From Alphaproteobacteria bacterium (lineage in GTDB: Bacteria; Pseudomonadota; Alphaproteobacteria; Rhizobiales; Aestuariivirgaceae): DNA of 16,356 nt. A program made the translations under genes and the position numbers. Positions 6,174-13,762 of the stretch are shown here, one piece after another. Position 1 is the stretch's first letter; every line of letters begins with the position of its first letter. The stretch covers positions 1 to 16,356 of the forward strand of contig JAJRRZ010000226.1 in assembly GCA_024279045.1 (NCBI GenBank), written 5' to 3'. A model generated the notes under the pieces. It was given only the letters and a program-made list of their open reading frames with translations, did no database searches and was not told the DNA's origin.

Positions 6174-6782
6174 ATGAGACAGTCCACGCGCAAGTTCATG
6201 CTGAGCGCCGCGGTGCTGGCGTTGCTGACGGCAGGTGCGCAGGCCGGCAGCCATGGTGGCGGCAATGCTGCCGCCAACCCGGAGATGGCCCAGCTGAAAG
6301 GCGAGGCCGTGGGTATCATCAAGACTTTCTTCAAGGAGCTGAAGGGCACCCTGGTGGGCGCCATGAAGGAGAAAGGCCCCGCCGGAGCGGTGGATGTGTG
6401 TGCGGCAAAGGCCCAGGAAATAACTGCGCGCTACAACAAGGAAGGCTGGGAAGTGGGGCGCACGGCGCTGAAACTGCGCAACCCGAAGAACGCACCGGAT
6501 GCCTGGGAAAAGGCGGTGATGGAGGAATTCGCGAAGAAGATTGCCGAAGGCGCTGATCCGAAGAAGCTGGCAAAGGCCGAGATTGTCGAGCAGGATGGCA
6601 AGAAGGTGTTCCGCTTCATGAAGGCCATCCCCACCGGCAAGGCATGCCTGAACTGTCATGGCGACAAGGTGAATGACGACGTGCTGGCCGTCATCAGGAA
6701 ACATTACCCGCAGGATCAGGCCACCGGCTTCAAGGTGGGGCAGTTGCGCGGCGCGTTTACGCTGAGCAAGCCGCTGAACTGA
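6174..6782 (+). CDS. Secreted Tll0287-like (DUF3365) single-haem protein
   Basis: The 202-residue protein starts with a clear Sec signal peptide: RKFMLSAAVLALLTAGAQA, with predicted cleavage after Ala24. The mature part shows the Tll0287-like/DUF3365 pattern: an alpha-helical N-terminal half, the LRNPKNAPDAWE segment (101-112), a c-type haem site CLNCH (Cys158, Cys161, His162) and the closing YPQDQATGFKVGQLRGAF segment. A periplasmic monohaem cytochrome-like role in redox sensing or electron transfer is inferred from the family, where this domain is also found as a sensor input. No kinase, cyclase or second haem site is attached. The gene is divergent from the peroxiredoxin gene across a 305-bp gap and has its own terminator, so it looks monocistronic. 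Confidence 0.88.
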   Translation: MRQSTRKFMLSAAVLALLTAGAQAGSHGGGNAAANPEMAQLKGEAVGIIKTFFKELKGTLVGAMKEKGPAGAVDVCAAKAQEITARYNKEGWEVGRTALKLRNPKNAPDAWEKAVMEEFAKKIAEGADPKKLAKAEIVEQDGKKVFRFMKAIPTGKACLNCHGDKVNDDVLAVIRKHYPQDQATGFKVGQLRGAFTLSKPLN

Positions 6783-6807
6783 CCCATCCCCCATACGCGC
6801 TATCCAC

Positions 6808-6843
6808 AAGGCCCGCCCGTTTCCGGCGGGCCTTGCTGTTTTC
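6808..6843 (+). terminator. Rho-independent terminator of the haem protein gene
   Basis: AAGGCCCGCC (6808-6817) and GGCGGGCCTT (6825-6834) form a perfect 10-bp stem with a 7-nt loop. It is followed by GCTGTTTTC, a short T-run, 25 nt past the stop codon. Confidence 0.85.
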
Positions 6844-6844
6844 A

Positions 6845-6902
6845 CCGTGCCAATGTGCCACACTGTCCGGCACGGGGAATCGGTAGGCAAGGCTCAGGAG
6901 CC
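6845..6902. other. Two further hairpins between the terminator and the long palindrome
   Basis: CCGTGCC (6845-6851) pairs with GGCACGG (6869-6875) around a 17-nt loop, and GGCTC (6891-6895) with GAGCC (6898-6902). Neither has a T-run. Together with the terminator and the palindrome at 6921-7021 they make the gap before recQ unusually rich in secondary structure. No gene or clear promoter is seen. Confidence 0.35.
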
Positions 6903-6920
6903 ATAAATTTGCACGGCATC

Positions 6921-7021
6921 TGCGCCATTTGCGCTGCATATCAGCGCCCTTTTGCCCTTGGAAATACCTACGGGTATTCCCAGCAGACAAAAGAACGCTG
7001 ATATCTTGCGCAAATGACGCA
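6921..7021. repeat. Long imperfect palindrome, copy B of a two-member family
   Basis: Arms match outside-in: TGCG (6921-6924) with CGCA (7018-7021); a C/A mismatch (6925/7017); CATTTGCGC (6926-6934) with GCGCAAATG (7008-7016); ATATCAGCG (6938-6946) with CGCTGATAT (6996-7004); CTTTTG (6949-6954) with CAAAAG (6988-6993); and AATACC (6963-6968) with GGTATT (6973-6978) around a 4-nt apex. The outer stem, the C/A mismatch and the CAT/ATG stem follow the same order as in copy A (3944-4056). The core CATATCAG..CG and CGCTG.TAT.TTGC are shared in the same orientation. The right arm contains the ATG at 7014 that would otherwise be taken as the recQ start. Confidence 0.85.
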
Positions 7022-7061
7022 TCTACCATGCCTCTTTATGGTCCTGAGCCTGGGCAGACAA

Positions 7062-8909
7062 ATGCAACTGGCTGACACACAGTCGTCTGGCGAAATCATG
7101 CGGCATGCCGAAACACTGCTGCGGCAGGTGTTCGGCCACGAGGAGTTTCGTCCGCTGCAGCGCGACATCGTGCAGACCCTGCTGGCCGGGCGCGATGTGC
7201 TGGCCGTCATGCCCACCGGTGGCGGCAAGTCGCTGTGCTATCAGCTTCCGGCCATGCTGCGCGATGGCGTCGGCATTGTCGTCTCGCCGCTCATCGCCCT
7301 GATGGAAGATCAGGTGCTGGCCTTGCGGGCGCTGGGCGTGCGCGCGGCCTTTCTCAATTCTACCTTGCCGTGGGATGAGCAGGCCGCCATCGAGCACGCT
7401 GCGCGTAACGGCGATCTCGATTTGCTCTACATGGCGCCGGAGCGCCTGCTCGGCGAGCGTACCCTTGCCCTGCTGCAGGACATGCCTCTGGCCCTGTTTG
7501 CCATCGACGAGGCCCATTGCGTCTCTCAATGGGGGCATGACTTCCGCCCGGAATACCGCGGCTTGCACGTGCTTGCGGAATCATTTTCCGAAGTGCCGCG
7601 CATTGCTCTCACCGCCACCGCCGACGAACGCACACGCCGCGACATCATCGAGCAGTTGCAACTGCATGATGCCGATGTCTTCATCGCTTCTTTCGATCGT
7701 CCCAATATTCATTACGCCATCGCCGGGGAAGGTGCGGGCAAGACGGGCCTGCTGCGCTTCATCGAGGAAAAGCATGCCGGCAACAGTGGCATTGTCTATT
7801 GCCTGTCGCGCAGACAGGTGGACGAAACCGCCGAATGGCTGCGCGGCAAGGGCGTCGATGCGCTGGCCTATCATGCCGGCCTGCCGGCGCACGAGCGCGC
7901 CGCGCGTCAGAAGCGCTTCACCCATGGCGATGGCGTGGTGATGGTGGCCACCATCGCCTTTGGCATGGGCATCGACAAGCCCGATGTGCGCTTCGTGGCG
8001 CACCTGGCGCTGCCGCGCAACATCGAGAGCTATTATCAGGAAACCGGCAGGGCAGGGCGCGACGGTGCTACGGCGGATGCCTGGATGACCTATTCCATGC
8101 GCGATGTGGTGCTGCACCGCCGCTTCATCGACGAGGCAGATTCGCCAGAAGAGCACAAGCGCATCCAGCGAGCGAAGCTCGATGCCCTGGTGGCGCTGGC
8201 CGAAACCACGCAATGCCGCCGCCAGGCGCTGCTCGCCTATTTCGGCGAGGACCTGCCCGAGCCATGCGGAAACTGCGACAATTGCGCCAATCCACCGCAG
8301 GCGCTGGACATGAGCGTGCCGGCGCAGAAGGCGCTGTCCTGTGTTTATCGCACCGGCGCGCGTTTTGGCGCGGCGCATCTGGTGGATGTGTTGCTGGGTC
8401 GCGATACGGAGAAGGTGCGCCGCTTCGGGCATGACCGGGTGAGCACCTTCGGCATCGGTGGCGAGCTGAACGCCAGCGATTGGCGCAGGTTGTATCGCCA
8501 ACTGGTCATTGCCGGGGCCTTGCGGGTGGATGATGAGCACGGCGCACTGCACCTGACGGAGAAGGCCTGGAGCATCATGCGCGGGGACGAAGGCTTCACC
8601 ATGCGCCAGCGTGTCCGCCCCGCCCGCCGTTCACGCCGTGAGCGCAGCGCTGCCTTGCCGGAAGACGTGGACGCTGCCCTGTTCGCCCGGCTGAAGGAAT
8701 GGCGGCTGCGGGAAGCCCGCGAGCAGGGCGTGCCGCCGTATGTGATCTTCCACGATTCCACCCTGATGGACATCGCTGCGCTGAAGCCTGTTACACGCCA
8801 GTCGCTGTCGACCATCGACGGCATTGGCGAACGCAAGCTCGAACACTACGCCGAGGCCGTGCTGGCCATCATCCGCGATCATGCGCAAGGGACATCCACC
8901 AGCGCCTGA
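7062..8909 (+). CDS. recQ: ATP-dependent DNA helicase RecQ
   Basis: A 3'-5' DNA helicase of recombination and replication-fork repair. Counting from the ATG at 7062 (615 residues): Walker A TGGGKS (52-57), DEAH box (149-152), SFDRPNI segment (210-216), motif VI QETGRAGRDG (326-335), the RecQ zinc site Cys385/Cys402/Cys405/Cys408, a winged-helix RQC domain at about 415-510, and a C-terminal HRDC domain (about 532-607). All are intact. I prefer 7062 because MQLADTQSSG leaves about the same distance to the FRPLQ motif as in E. coli RecQ. The earlier in-frame ATG at 7014 lies inside the right arm of the long palindrome and lacks a ribosome binding site. No start has a good Shine-Dalgarno, so the start stays uncertain. 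The stop is 8 bp from the convergent gltX stop. Confidence 0.95.
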   Translation: MQLADTQSSGEIMRHAETLLRQVFGHEEFRPLQRDIVQTLLAGRDVLAVMPTGGGKSLCYQLPAMLRDGVGIVVSPLIALMEDQVLALRALGVRAAFLNSTLPWDEQAAIEHAARNGDLDLLYMAPERLLGERTLALLQDMPLALFAIDEAHCVSQWGHDFRPEYRGLHVLAESFSEVPRIALTATADERTRRDIIEQLQLHDADVFIASFDRPNIHYAIAGEGAGKTGLLRFIEEKHAGNSGIVYCLSRRQVDETAEWLRGKGVDALAYHAGLPAHERAARQKRFTHGDGVVMVATIAFGMGIDKPDVRFVAHLALPRNIESYYQETGRAGRDGATADAWMTYSMRDVVLHRRFIDEADSPEEHKRIQRAKLDALVALAETTQCRRQALLAYFGEDLPEPCGNCDNCANPPQALDMSVPAQKALSCVYRTGARFGAAHLVDVLLGRDTEKVRRFGHDRVSTFGIGGELNASDWRRLYRQLVIAGALRVDDEHGALHLTEKAWSIMRGDEGFTMRQRVRPARRSRRERSAALPEDVDAALFARLKEWRLREAREQGVPPYVIFHDSTLMDIAALKPVTRQSLSTIDGIGERKLEHYAEAVLAIIRDHAQGTSTSA

Positions 8910-8917
8910 ATGCCCCT

Positions 8918-10357
8918 TCAGCCCGCTTGTGTCTGATCGGCAACGCGCGCCAGGCTCTCTTCACGGCCCAGGGCGGCCATGACCTCGAAAATGCCGGGGC
9001 TGATGTTGGAGCCGGTGATGGCCGCGCGCAGCGGCTGGGCCACCTTGCCCAGCTTCAGGTCCTTCTCCTCGGCAAAGGCGCGCACCAGTTGCTCGATGTT
9101 GTCCTTGCTCCAGACATCCAGCGCATCTAGCCGCCCGTGCAGCTCGCCGAGCATGGCGCAGGCATCGTCTTTCAGGATCTTCTGTGCTTTCGCGTTCGGT
9201 TCCAGCGGGCGCTCGGCGAAGATGAACCACGACAGTTCGAGCAGTTCGCGCAGGGTTTTCGCCCGCTCGCGCAAGTCGTCCAGCAGCGTTTCGAACACCT
9301 GCCGCGTGGAGCTTTCCTCCAGCCGCGCCTTTGCCTGTTGCGCCTTCTCGCGCAACTCTTCCGGTGCGTGATCCAGCCAGTCGATGAAGCGCACCTGCAG
9401 CTTGCCCGCATCGAGATGGCGCATCCACCAGCCGTTGACGCTTTCCAGCTTGGCAAAATCGAAGCGCGCTGGCGATTTGCCCACGGCATCGAGATCAAAC
9501 CATTCGACGAGTTGCTCGGTGGAAAAGATTTCCTCGTCGCCGTGGCTCCAGCCCAGCCGCGCCAGATAATTGCGCATCGCTTCCGGCAGATAGCCCATCT
9601 CGCGGTAAGCCTGCACGCCCAGCGCCCCGTGGCGTTTCGACAGCTTCGCGCCATCCGGCCCGTGAATCAGCGGAATGTGTGCCATGCGCGGCATTTCCCA
9701 CCCCATGGCTTCGTAGATCATTTTCTGCCGTGCGGCGTTGGTCAGATGATCCACCCCGCGGATGACATGGGTAATGCCCATGTCGTGATCATCCACCACC
9801 ACGGCCAGGTTGTAGGTCGGCGTGCCGTCGGCGCGCATGATTACCAGATCGTCCATCGACTCGGCGGGAAAACGCACCTCGCCCTGCACCAGGTCGTCGA
9901 TCACCAGTTCGCCTGTCTCGGGCGCCTTGAAACGCACCACCAGCGGTTTGTCATGTGGCGGGCACAGGCCCAGTTCACGGCAGCGCCGATCATAGCGCAC
10001 CGGCTTGCCTTCGGCGCGCGCCTTCTCGCGCATGGCGGCCAGTTCTTCCGGCGAGCACTGGCAGTAGTAGGCATGTCCGGAGTCGATCAGTTGGCGAATC
10101 ACTTGCAGATGCCGCTCCTGCCGCGAGAACTGCGAGATCGGCTCGCCGGCATGATCCAGTTCCAGCCAGTTCATGCCGTCGATGATGGCGGCGATGGCCT
10201 CTTCGGTGGAGCGCTCGCGATCGGTATCCTCGATGCGCAGCAGCATCTCGCCGCCGTGGTGCTTGGCATAAAGCCAGTTGAACAGGGCGGTGCGCGCGCC
10301 ACCGATGTGCAGAAAGCCCGTGGGCGAGGGGGCGAAACGGGTGATGACCTTGCTCAT
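8918..10357 (-). CDS. gltX: Glutamyl-tRNA synthetase
   Basis: Class I aminoacyl-tRNA synthetase that charges tRNA(Glu) in the cytoplasm. At 479 residues it is full length. It shows the HIGH-type motif HIGG (17-20), the KMSKS-type motif KLSKRHG (238-244), and a zinc site of the E. coli type with Cys99-x-Cys101, Tyr122 and Cys126. The C-terminal anticodon-binding domain extends from about 310, so this is not a truncated GluQ-type enzyme. The start MSKVITRFAPSPTGFLHIGG aligns with family N-termini. A GGA about 14 nt upstream is only a weak ribosome binding site. It is the third minus-strand gene after the carboxypeptidase and ruvX, separated from ruvX by 152 bp. Many alphaproteobacteria carry two gltX copies, and which one this is cannot be told here. 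Confidence 0.95.
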   Translation of the reverse strand: MSKVITRFAPSPTGFLHIGGARTALFNWLYAKHHGGEMLLRIEDTDRERSTEEAIAAIIDGMNWLELDHAGEPISQFSRQERHLQVIRQLIDSGHAYYCQCSPEELAAMREKARAEGKPVRYDRRCRELGLCPPHDKPLVVRFKAPETGELVIDDLVQGEVRFPAESMDDLVIMRADGTPTYNLAVVVDDHDMGITHVIRGVDHLTNAARQKMIYEAMGWEMPRMAHIPLIHGPDGAKLSKRHGALGVQAYREMGYLPEAMRNYLARLGWSHGDEEIFSTEQLVEWFDLDAVGKSPARFDFAKLESVNGWWMRHLDAGKLQVRFIDWLDHAPEELREKAQQAKARLEESSTRQVFETLLDDLRERAKTLRELLELSWFIFAERPLEPNAKAQKILKDDACAMLGELHGRLDALDVWSKDNIEQLVRAFAEEKDLKLGKVAQPLRAAITGSNISPGIFEVMAALGREESLARVADQTQAG

Positions 10358-10385
10358 GGTTTGTCTGTTCCATTTCGAGACGTCA

Positions 10386-10437
10386 GGCCGGGGGGCACAT
10401 CCGGGCCGGTGGAAGTGCCCAGGCCTCCAGCCCGGCC
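10386..10437 (-). other. GC-rich hairpin in the gltX leader region
   Basis: GGCCGGG (10386-10392) pairs with CCCGGCC (10431-10437), and GGGCAC (10393-10398) with GTGCCC (10415-10420), leaving a bulge on the right arm. It lies about 30 nt upstream of gltX on the minus strand, with no T-run. It could be a leader structure or part of a weak termination region after ruvX. Confidence 0.4.
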
Positions 10438-10459
10438 CCTGATGCAGCTTCAGGCCTCT

Positions 10460-10483
10460 TGCCAGCTTTCCACGGTGCTGGCA
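10460..10483 (-). other. Small hairpin between ruvX and gltX
   Basis: TGCCAGC (10460-10466) and GCTGGCA (10477-10483) make a perfect 7-bp stem with a 10-nt loop, 27 nt past the ruvX stop. No T-run follows on the minus strand, so intrinsic termination is doubtful. Confidence 0.35.
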
Positions 10484-10509
10484 ACGCCGGTCTTGTCGGC
10501 CAGCAGTGC

Positions 10510-11031
10510 TCAGTCCCGGTCTTTCAGGTTGCGCAGGTGATCCAGCAATCCCTGCAGGATCCAGCTTGCCGCCAGCTTGTCCACCACCTCCGCCCGCCGC
10601 CTGCGCGAAAGATCGGCATCAAGCATCGTGCGCTCCACCGCCGCGGTGGACAACCGCTCGTCCCACAGCACCACCGGCAGCCCCGTTGCCACCGTCAGGT
10701 TGCGGCCAAAGGCGCGCGCGGCCTGCGCGCGGGGGCTGTCGGAGCCATCCATGTTCAGCGGATGGCCGATGACGAACGCGGCGGCATTCTCCGCCCCGAC
10801 CAGTGCCCGCAGATGTGCCGCATCCTCCGTGAAGCGGCCCCGCCGCAGGGTTTCGCGCGGCGTGGCGCTGGTCAGCAGCCCGTCGGACACCGCCACGCCG
10901 ATGGTCTTCTCGCCGACGTCCAGGCCGATGAGCTTTTGCCCTGGCGCCATGCGCGCAAGGAGGTCTTGTGGAGAAATCGGATGCGCGGCCTGTTGTCCGC
11001 CACCGCGCCGTTTGCGTCGCCTGCCTGCCAT
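10510..11031 (-). CDS. ruvX: Putative pre-16S rRNA nuclease / Holliday junction resolvase-like RuvX (YqgF)
   Basis: An RNase H-fold nuclease of the YqgF family, linked to 16S rRNA 5'-end maturation and also described as a Holliday junction resolvase. The 173 residues contain GLDVGEKTIGVAVSD (36-50, with acidic Asp38), IGHPLNMDG (88-96), WDERLST (123-129, Glu125) and the closing DKLAASWILQGLLD (151-164, Asp151), so the catalytic acids are present. The N-terminus carries a basic extension, MAGRRRKRRGGG. The ATG at 11031 is preceded 4 nt away by AAGGGG, close but usable; Met28 would be an alternative start. It lies 50 bp downstream of the carboxypeptidase gene and is probably co-transcribed with it. 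The stop TGA is followed in frame by 19 more open codons to the next TGA at 10450-10452. Confidence 0.92.
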   Translation of the reverse strand: MAGRRRKRRGGGQQAAHPISPQDLLARMAPGQKLIGLDVGEKTIGVAVSDGLLTSATPRETLRRGRFTEDAAHLRALVGAENAAAFVIGHPLNMDGSDSPRAQAARAFGRNLTVATGLPVVLWDERLSTAAVERTMLDADLSRRRRAEVVDKLAASWILQGLLDHLRNLKDRD

Positions 11032-11081
11032 GTGGCCCCTTGTGGCGCATCATCCTCCGCGTTGCAAGCCGGGCAGGTTGT

Positions 11082-13193
11082 TCAGCCCGCGCCAGGAGCC
11101 ATCGGCAGGCAGCTCAGGCCGCGGCGCTTCAGCTCGCGGCAGGCGCGGATGGCCTGCCGGCGCGACATGCCGGCATAGCGCGCGCGGTAGAACACGCTGT
11201 TGCCCTTGCGCACGCGGATCACCACCGGCTGCTGTCCCCGCACGTTGCGCGACAGCTTGCGCGCCTTGTCCAGATAGGCGCGCGCGCCGTCGATGCTGGG
11301 GAACGCGCCGATCTGAATCAGCCAGCGCGCCCGCATCAGCTCCCGCGCCAGGCCGGGCCGGGGGAAGATGATTTCCTCTGCCGGCAGCTCTGTCATCGCC
11401 CGCTCGGATTTTTTTCCGGCATGGCCATTCGTGGCAGCAGCCTGGGCAATCTGGCGCTCTGCCCGTGCTGCGGTGGTGGCGGGGCGTGCAACGCTTGTTG
11501 CGGTGCCGGCTCTGGCGATGGAAGCAGTGGCGGCACTTGCGTCAGCATCCGCACCTGCACCTGCATCCGTACCGGCAAAAGCCACGGTATCGGCAGGCTG
11601 CTTGACTATTTCCACGACGCCTTCGGCATTGTCGGCATGGCCGGATGCCTTGTTGGCATCCTCCTTCGCATCCGATGCCGCGGCAGGGGTTTTCAGCGCC
11701 ATGGAAGCTGCTGCCAAGGTCAACGACACGGCATTGGCGCTGGCAGTTTCGACCTTGCGCACCTGGCGCTCAAGCGTTTTGGCGGGTGTTGCATCTTCCG
11801 CCACACGCACAGCCACACGTGCGGCCAGCGTTCGCGCCGCGGGCGGGCTGGGCATGTCTCCTGAAGGCATCCGGCTTGCTTCGGCCGTTTGCGCCTGATT
11901 GTCCTGCACGGCCTTCGGGCGTGGTGCGGGGCGTGGTGCGGCGGAAGATGCCGCAACAGCCCTCACTGCACCAGAACCGCCGCTGACACTGATTGCAGCG
12001 GGACGCTGCCGGGGTGTTGGTGGCGCGTCATGTGGCATGGCCGTGGGCGCTGCCGCGGCCTCCTCCACGGGCGGCATCACTGCTGCCTGCAAAGCCAGCT
12101 TTGCCAGTTTCAGGGACTGTCCGCGCGCCGGTATCGCCACCGTAACCTGCGCCGCACGCACGCGAGGCTTGGCGACGGGGCGCGGCGCCGTCTTGCGCCG
12201 CGGGGTGAAATTGGCCGTCACGCGGCGCTGCGACATCTGTTGCAGCCGTGCCAGCATTGCCCGTGCACGGGCCGGGCTGTAGCCCGGCGGGTTGCCCGCC
12301 AGTGCGGCGATGCGCGTGCCGCGCTGCAGTGGATAGCGGCGGAAGCTGCGCTCGATGAGTTGTGCCATGTAGGCGTTGCGCGCCTGCGAGGATGACGCGC
12401 TGAGCACTACCGCGACGATACGCTTGCCATTGCGCCGCACCGAGGCCGCCAGGTTGAAGCCTGCCGCGCGGGTATAGCCGGTCTTGATGCCATCCATGCC
12501 GGTTACCCGCCACAGCAGGCGGTTGTGGTTGCGCAAGGCGCGGCCACGCCAATGGAAGTGCTTCAGCGCGAAATATCGCTTGTAGAGGTTGGGAAAGTCG
12601 CGCATCAGCCGCAGCGACAGGGTGGCCATGTCGCGCGCCGTGGAAACATTGGGAGGCTTGGGCAGCCCGGACGCATTGCGAAAGGTCGTGCGCGTCATGC
12701 CCATGGCGCGGGCCATCATGGTCATGCGCCGGGCAAAGGCGGCCTGCGAGCCGGCGATGTTTTCCGCCACCACCGTGGCCACGTCATTGGCCGATTTCAC
12801 TGCCAGGGCGCGGATTGCCTGGTCCACGGTAATGGTCTGTCCGGGTTTCAGCCAGAGCTTGGACGGAGGAATGAGGGATGCCCTGCGGGAAACTTTCAGG
12901 CGCGAATCCAGGCTCAGCCGTCCGGCGCGAATCTCGCGAAACAGCAGATACAGCGTCATCACCTTGGAGATGGAAGCCGGATAGCGCGTCGCGTCGGCAT
13001 TGCGCGCAAACAGCACCTTGCCGGTGCGTGCATCCACCACGATGGCAGCCAGCGGCGCACGCGCCTGCGCCAGCGTGGCCAGCGCCAGGTGTGCCAGAAG
13101 CACCACGCCCAGTGCCAGCATGCCAGCCCGGGCACTGTTCCGGCGCGGTGCGGAAAACCCGTTGCCTCGCCGCACCTTGACAAGAAATGTCAT
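11082..13193 (-). CDS. D-alanyl-D-alanine carboxypeptidase (S11, PBP5-type) with C-terminal SPOR domain
   Basis: A periplasmic DD-carboxypeptidase that trims the terminal D-Ala of peptidoglycan pentapeptides. Counting from the ATG at 13193 (703 residues): a basic N-terminus and hydrophobic signal segment (about 24-44, ending AQA), SxxK motif SISK (74-77), SAN (134-136) and KTG (237-239), all intact. A very long Ala/Pro/Arg-rich low-complexity stretch (about 300-620) follows, then a SPOR domain (about 622-700, ARWLIQIGAF start) expected to bind denuded septal glycan. In place of the usual PBP5 membrane anchor there is this linker and SPOR domain. The ATG at 13193 has AGGTGGGG upstream, while the longer frame's ATG at 13259 has no ribosome binding site and lies in a hairpin. 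It is divergent from clpS and upstream of ruvX. Confidence 0.9.
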   Translation of the reverse strand: MTFLVKVRRGNGFSAPRRNSARAGMLALGVVLLAHLALATLAQARAPLAAIVVDARTGKVLFARNADATRYPASISKVMTLYLLFREIRAGRLSLDSRLKVSRRASLIPPSKLWLKPGQTITVDQAIRALAVKSANDVATVVAENIAGSQAAFARRMTMMARAMGMTRTTFRNASGLPKPPNVSTARDMATLSLRLMRDFPNLYKRYFALKHFHWRGRALRNHNRLLWRVTGMDGIKTGYTRAAGFNLAASVRRNGKRIVAVVLSASSSQARNAYMAQLIERSFRRYPLQRGTRIAALAGNPPGYSPARARAMLARLQQMSQRRVTANFTPRRKTAPRPVAKPRVRAAQVTVAIPARGQSLKLAKLALQAAVMPPVEEAAAAPTAMPHDAPPTPRQRPAAISVSGGSGAVRAVAASSAAPRPAPRPKAVQDNQAQTAEASRMPSGDMPSPPAARTLAARVAVRVAEDATPAKTLERQVRKVETASANAVSLTLAAASMALKTPAAASDAKEDANKASGHADNAEGVVEIVKQPADTVAFAGTDAGAGADADASAATASIARAGTATSVARPATTAARAERQIAQAAATNGHAGKKSERAMTELPAEEIIFPRPGLARELMRARWLIQIGAFPSIDGARAYLDKARKLSRNVRGQQPVVIRVRKGNSVFYRARYAGMSRRQAIRACRELKRRGLSCLPMAPGAG

Positions 13194-13242
13194 GCTGTTG
13201 GCCCCACCTGTCGGTTGCAACTGACCCGTGGAAGCATTTTCC

Positions 13243-13284
13243 GGCAGTGGGGTTGCCATTTGGTAAAGGAGTTACCCCGCTGCC
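13243..13284. other. Hairpin upstream of the carboxypeptidase gene
   Basis: GGCAGTGGGGT (13243-13253) and ACCCCGCTGCC (13274-13284) are complementary at 10 of 11 positions, the exception being a G-T pair. It lies in the 242-bp divergent gap between the carboxypeptidase and clpS and covers the rejected upstream ATG at 13259. On the minus strand it would be in the carboxypeptidase leader. A -10-like TATAGT at 13351-13356 lies on the clpS side, but no matching -35 box was found. Confidence 0.4.
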
Positions 13285-13435
13285 AGGGGTTGCAGGTGGC
13301 CGTTCAATCTTTCGCCGATTTTTCATGATGAATTGTGTGGCGATTGACGGTATAGTGGCGGGCAGGAAACAGGCCGTTCGGCGGGCCGGCAATGTATCGG
13401 CATTGCCAGCCTCGCGGGCAGGGGTTGCAGGAGGC

Positions 13436-13753
13436 ATGAGCGGAAAACCGGACAAGCGCCAGCAGGCGGGTTTGCTGGAAAAGCCCCGCCCGAAAACGAA
13501 GAAGCCGCCTCTTTACAAGGTCCTGCTGCTGAATGACGATTACACGCCGATGGACTTCGTGGTGCACGTGTTGCAGCAGTATTTCGACAAGGACCACGAG
13601 GAGGCCACCAGGGTGATGCTGACGGTGCATTATCATGGAGTGGGCGTGTGCGGGGTATATCCGCACGAGATCGCCGAGACGAAGGTCAACCAGGTGATGT
13701 CGCTGGCCAGGGCCCACGGGCATCCCCTGCAATGCGTGATGGAAAGGGAGTAG
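13436..13753 (+). CDS. clpS: ATP-dependent Clp protease adaptor ClpS
   Basis: Adaptor that recognises N-degrons (Leu, Phe, Trp, Tyr at the N-terminus) and hands them to ClpAP. The 105 residues show KVLLLNDDYTPMDFVV (28-43, with Asn33, Asp34 and Asp35 of the N-degron pocket), EEATRVMLTVHYHGVGVCG (55-73, with the pocket His65) and ETKVNQV, a full match to the family. The ATG at 13436 gives the usual short flexible N-terminal tail (MSGKPDKRQQ...) needed for ClpA engagement. AGGAGG lies only 1 nt before it, and an AGGGG lies about 11 nt before it, so the actual ribosome contact is unclear. The clpA start follows 9 bp after the stop, a clear two-gene operon. Confidence 0.96.
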   Translation: MSGKPDKRQQAGLLEKPRPKTKKPPLYKVLLLNDDYTPMDFVVHVLQQYFDKDHEEATRVMLTVHYHGVGVCGVYPHEIAETKVNQVMSLARAHGHPLQCVMERE

Positions 13754-13762
13754 CGCGCATCC

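Noticed and set aside
10459..11178. 239-codon plus-strand frame opposite ruvX
   Set aside because: It is antisense to ruvX, which has all its family motifs; the frame has shadow-type composition and no domain.
11500..12100. Repetitive GCA/GCC-rich DNA in the carboxypeptidase linker as a possible tandem repeat or CRISPR-like array
   Set aside because: There is no regular repeat unit or spacer pattern; it is simply Ala/Pro codon-rich coding sequence.
13194..13259. Upstream ATG extension of the carboxypeptidase
   Set aside because: There is no ribosome binding site before 13259 and it lies within a hairpin. The ATG at 13193 directly precedes the basic and hydrophobic signal-peptide segment.
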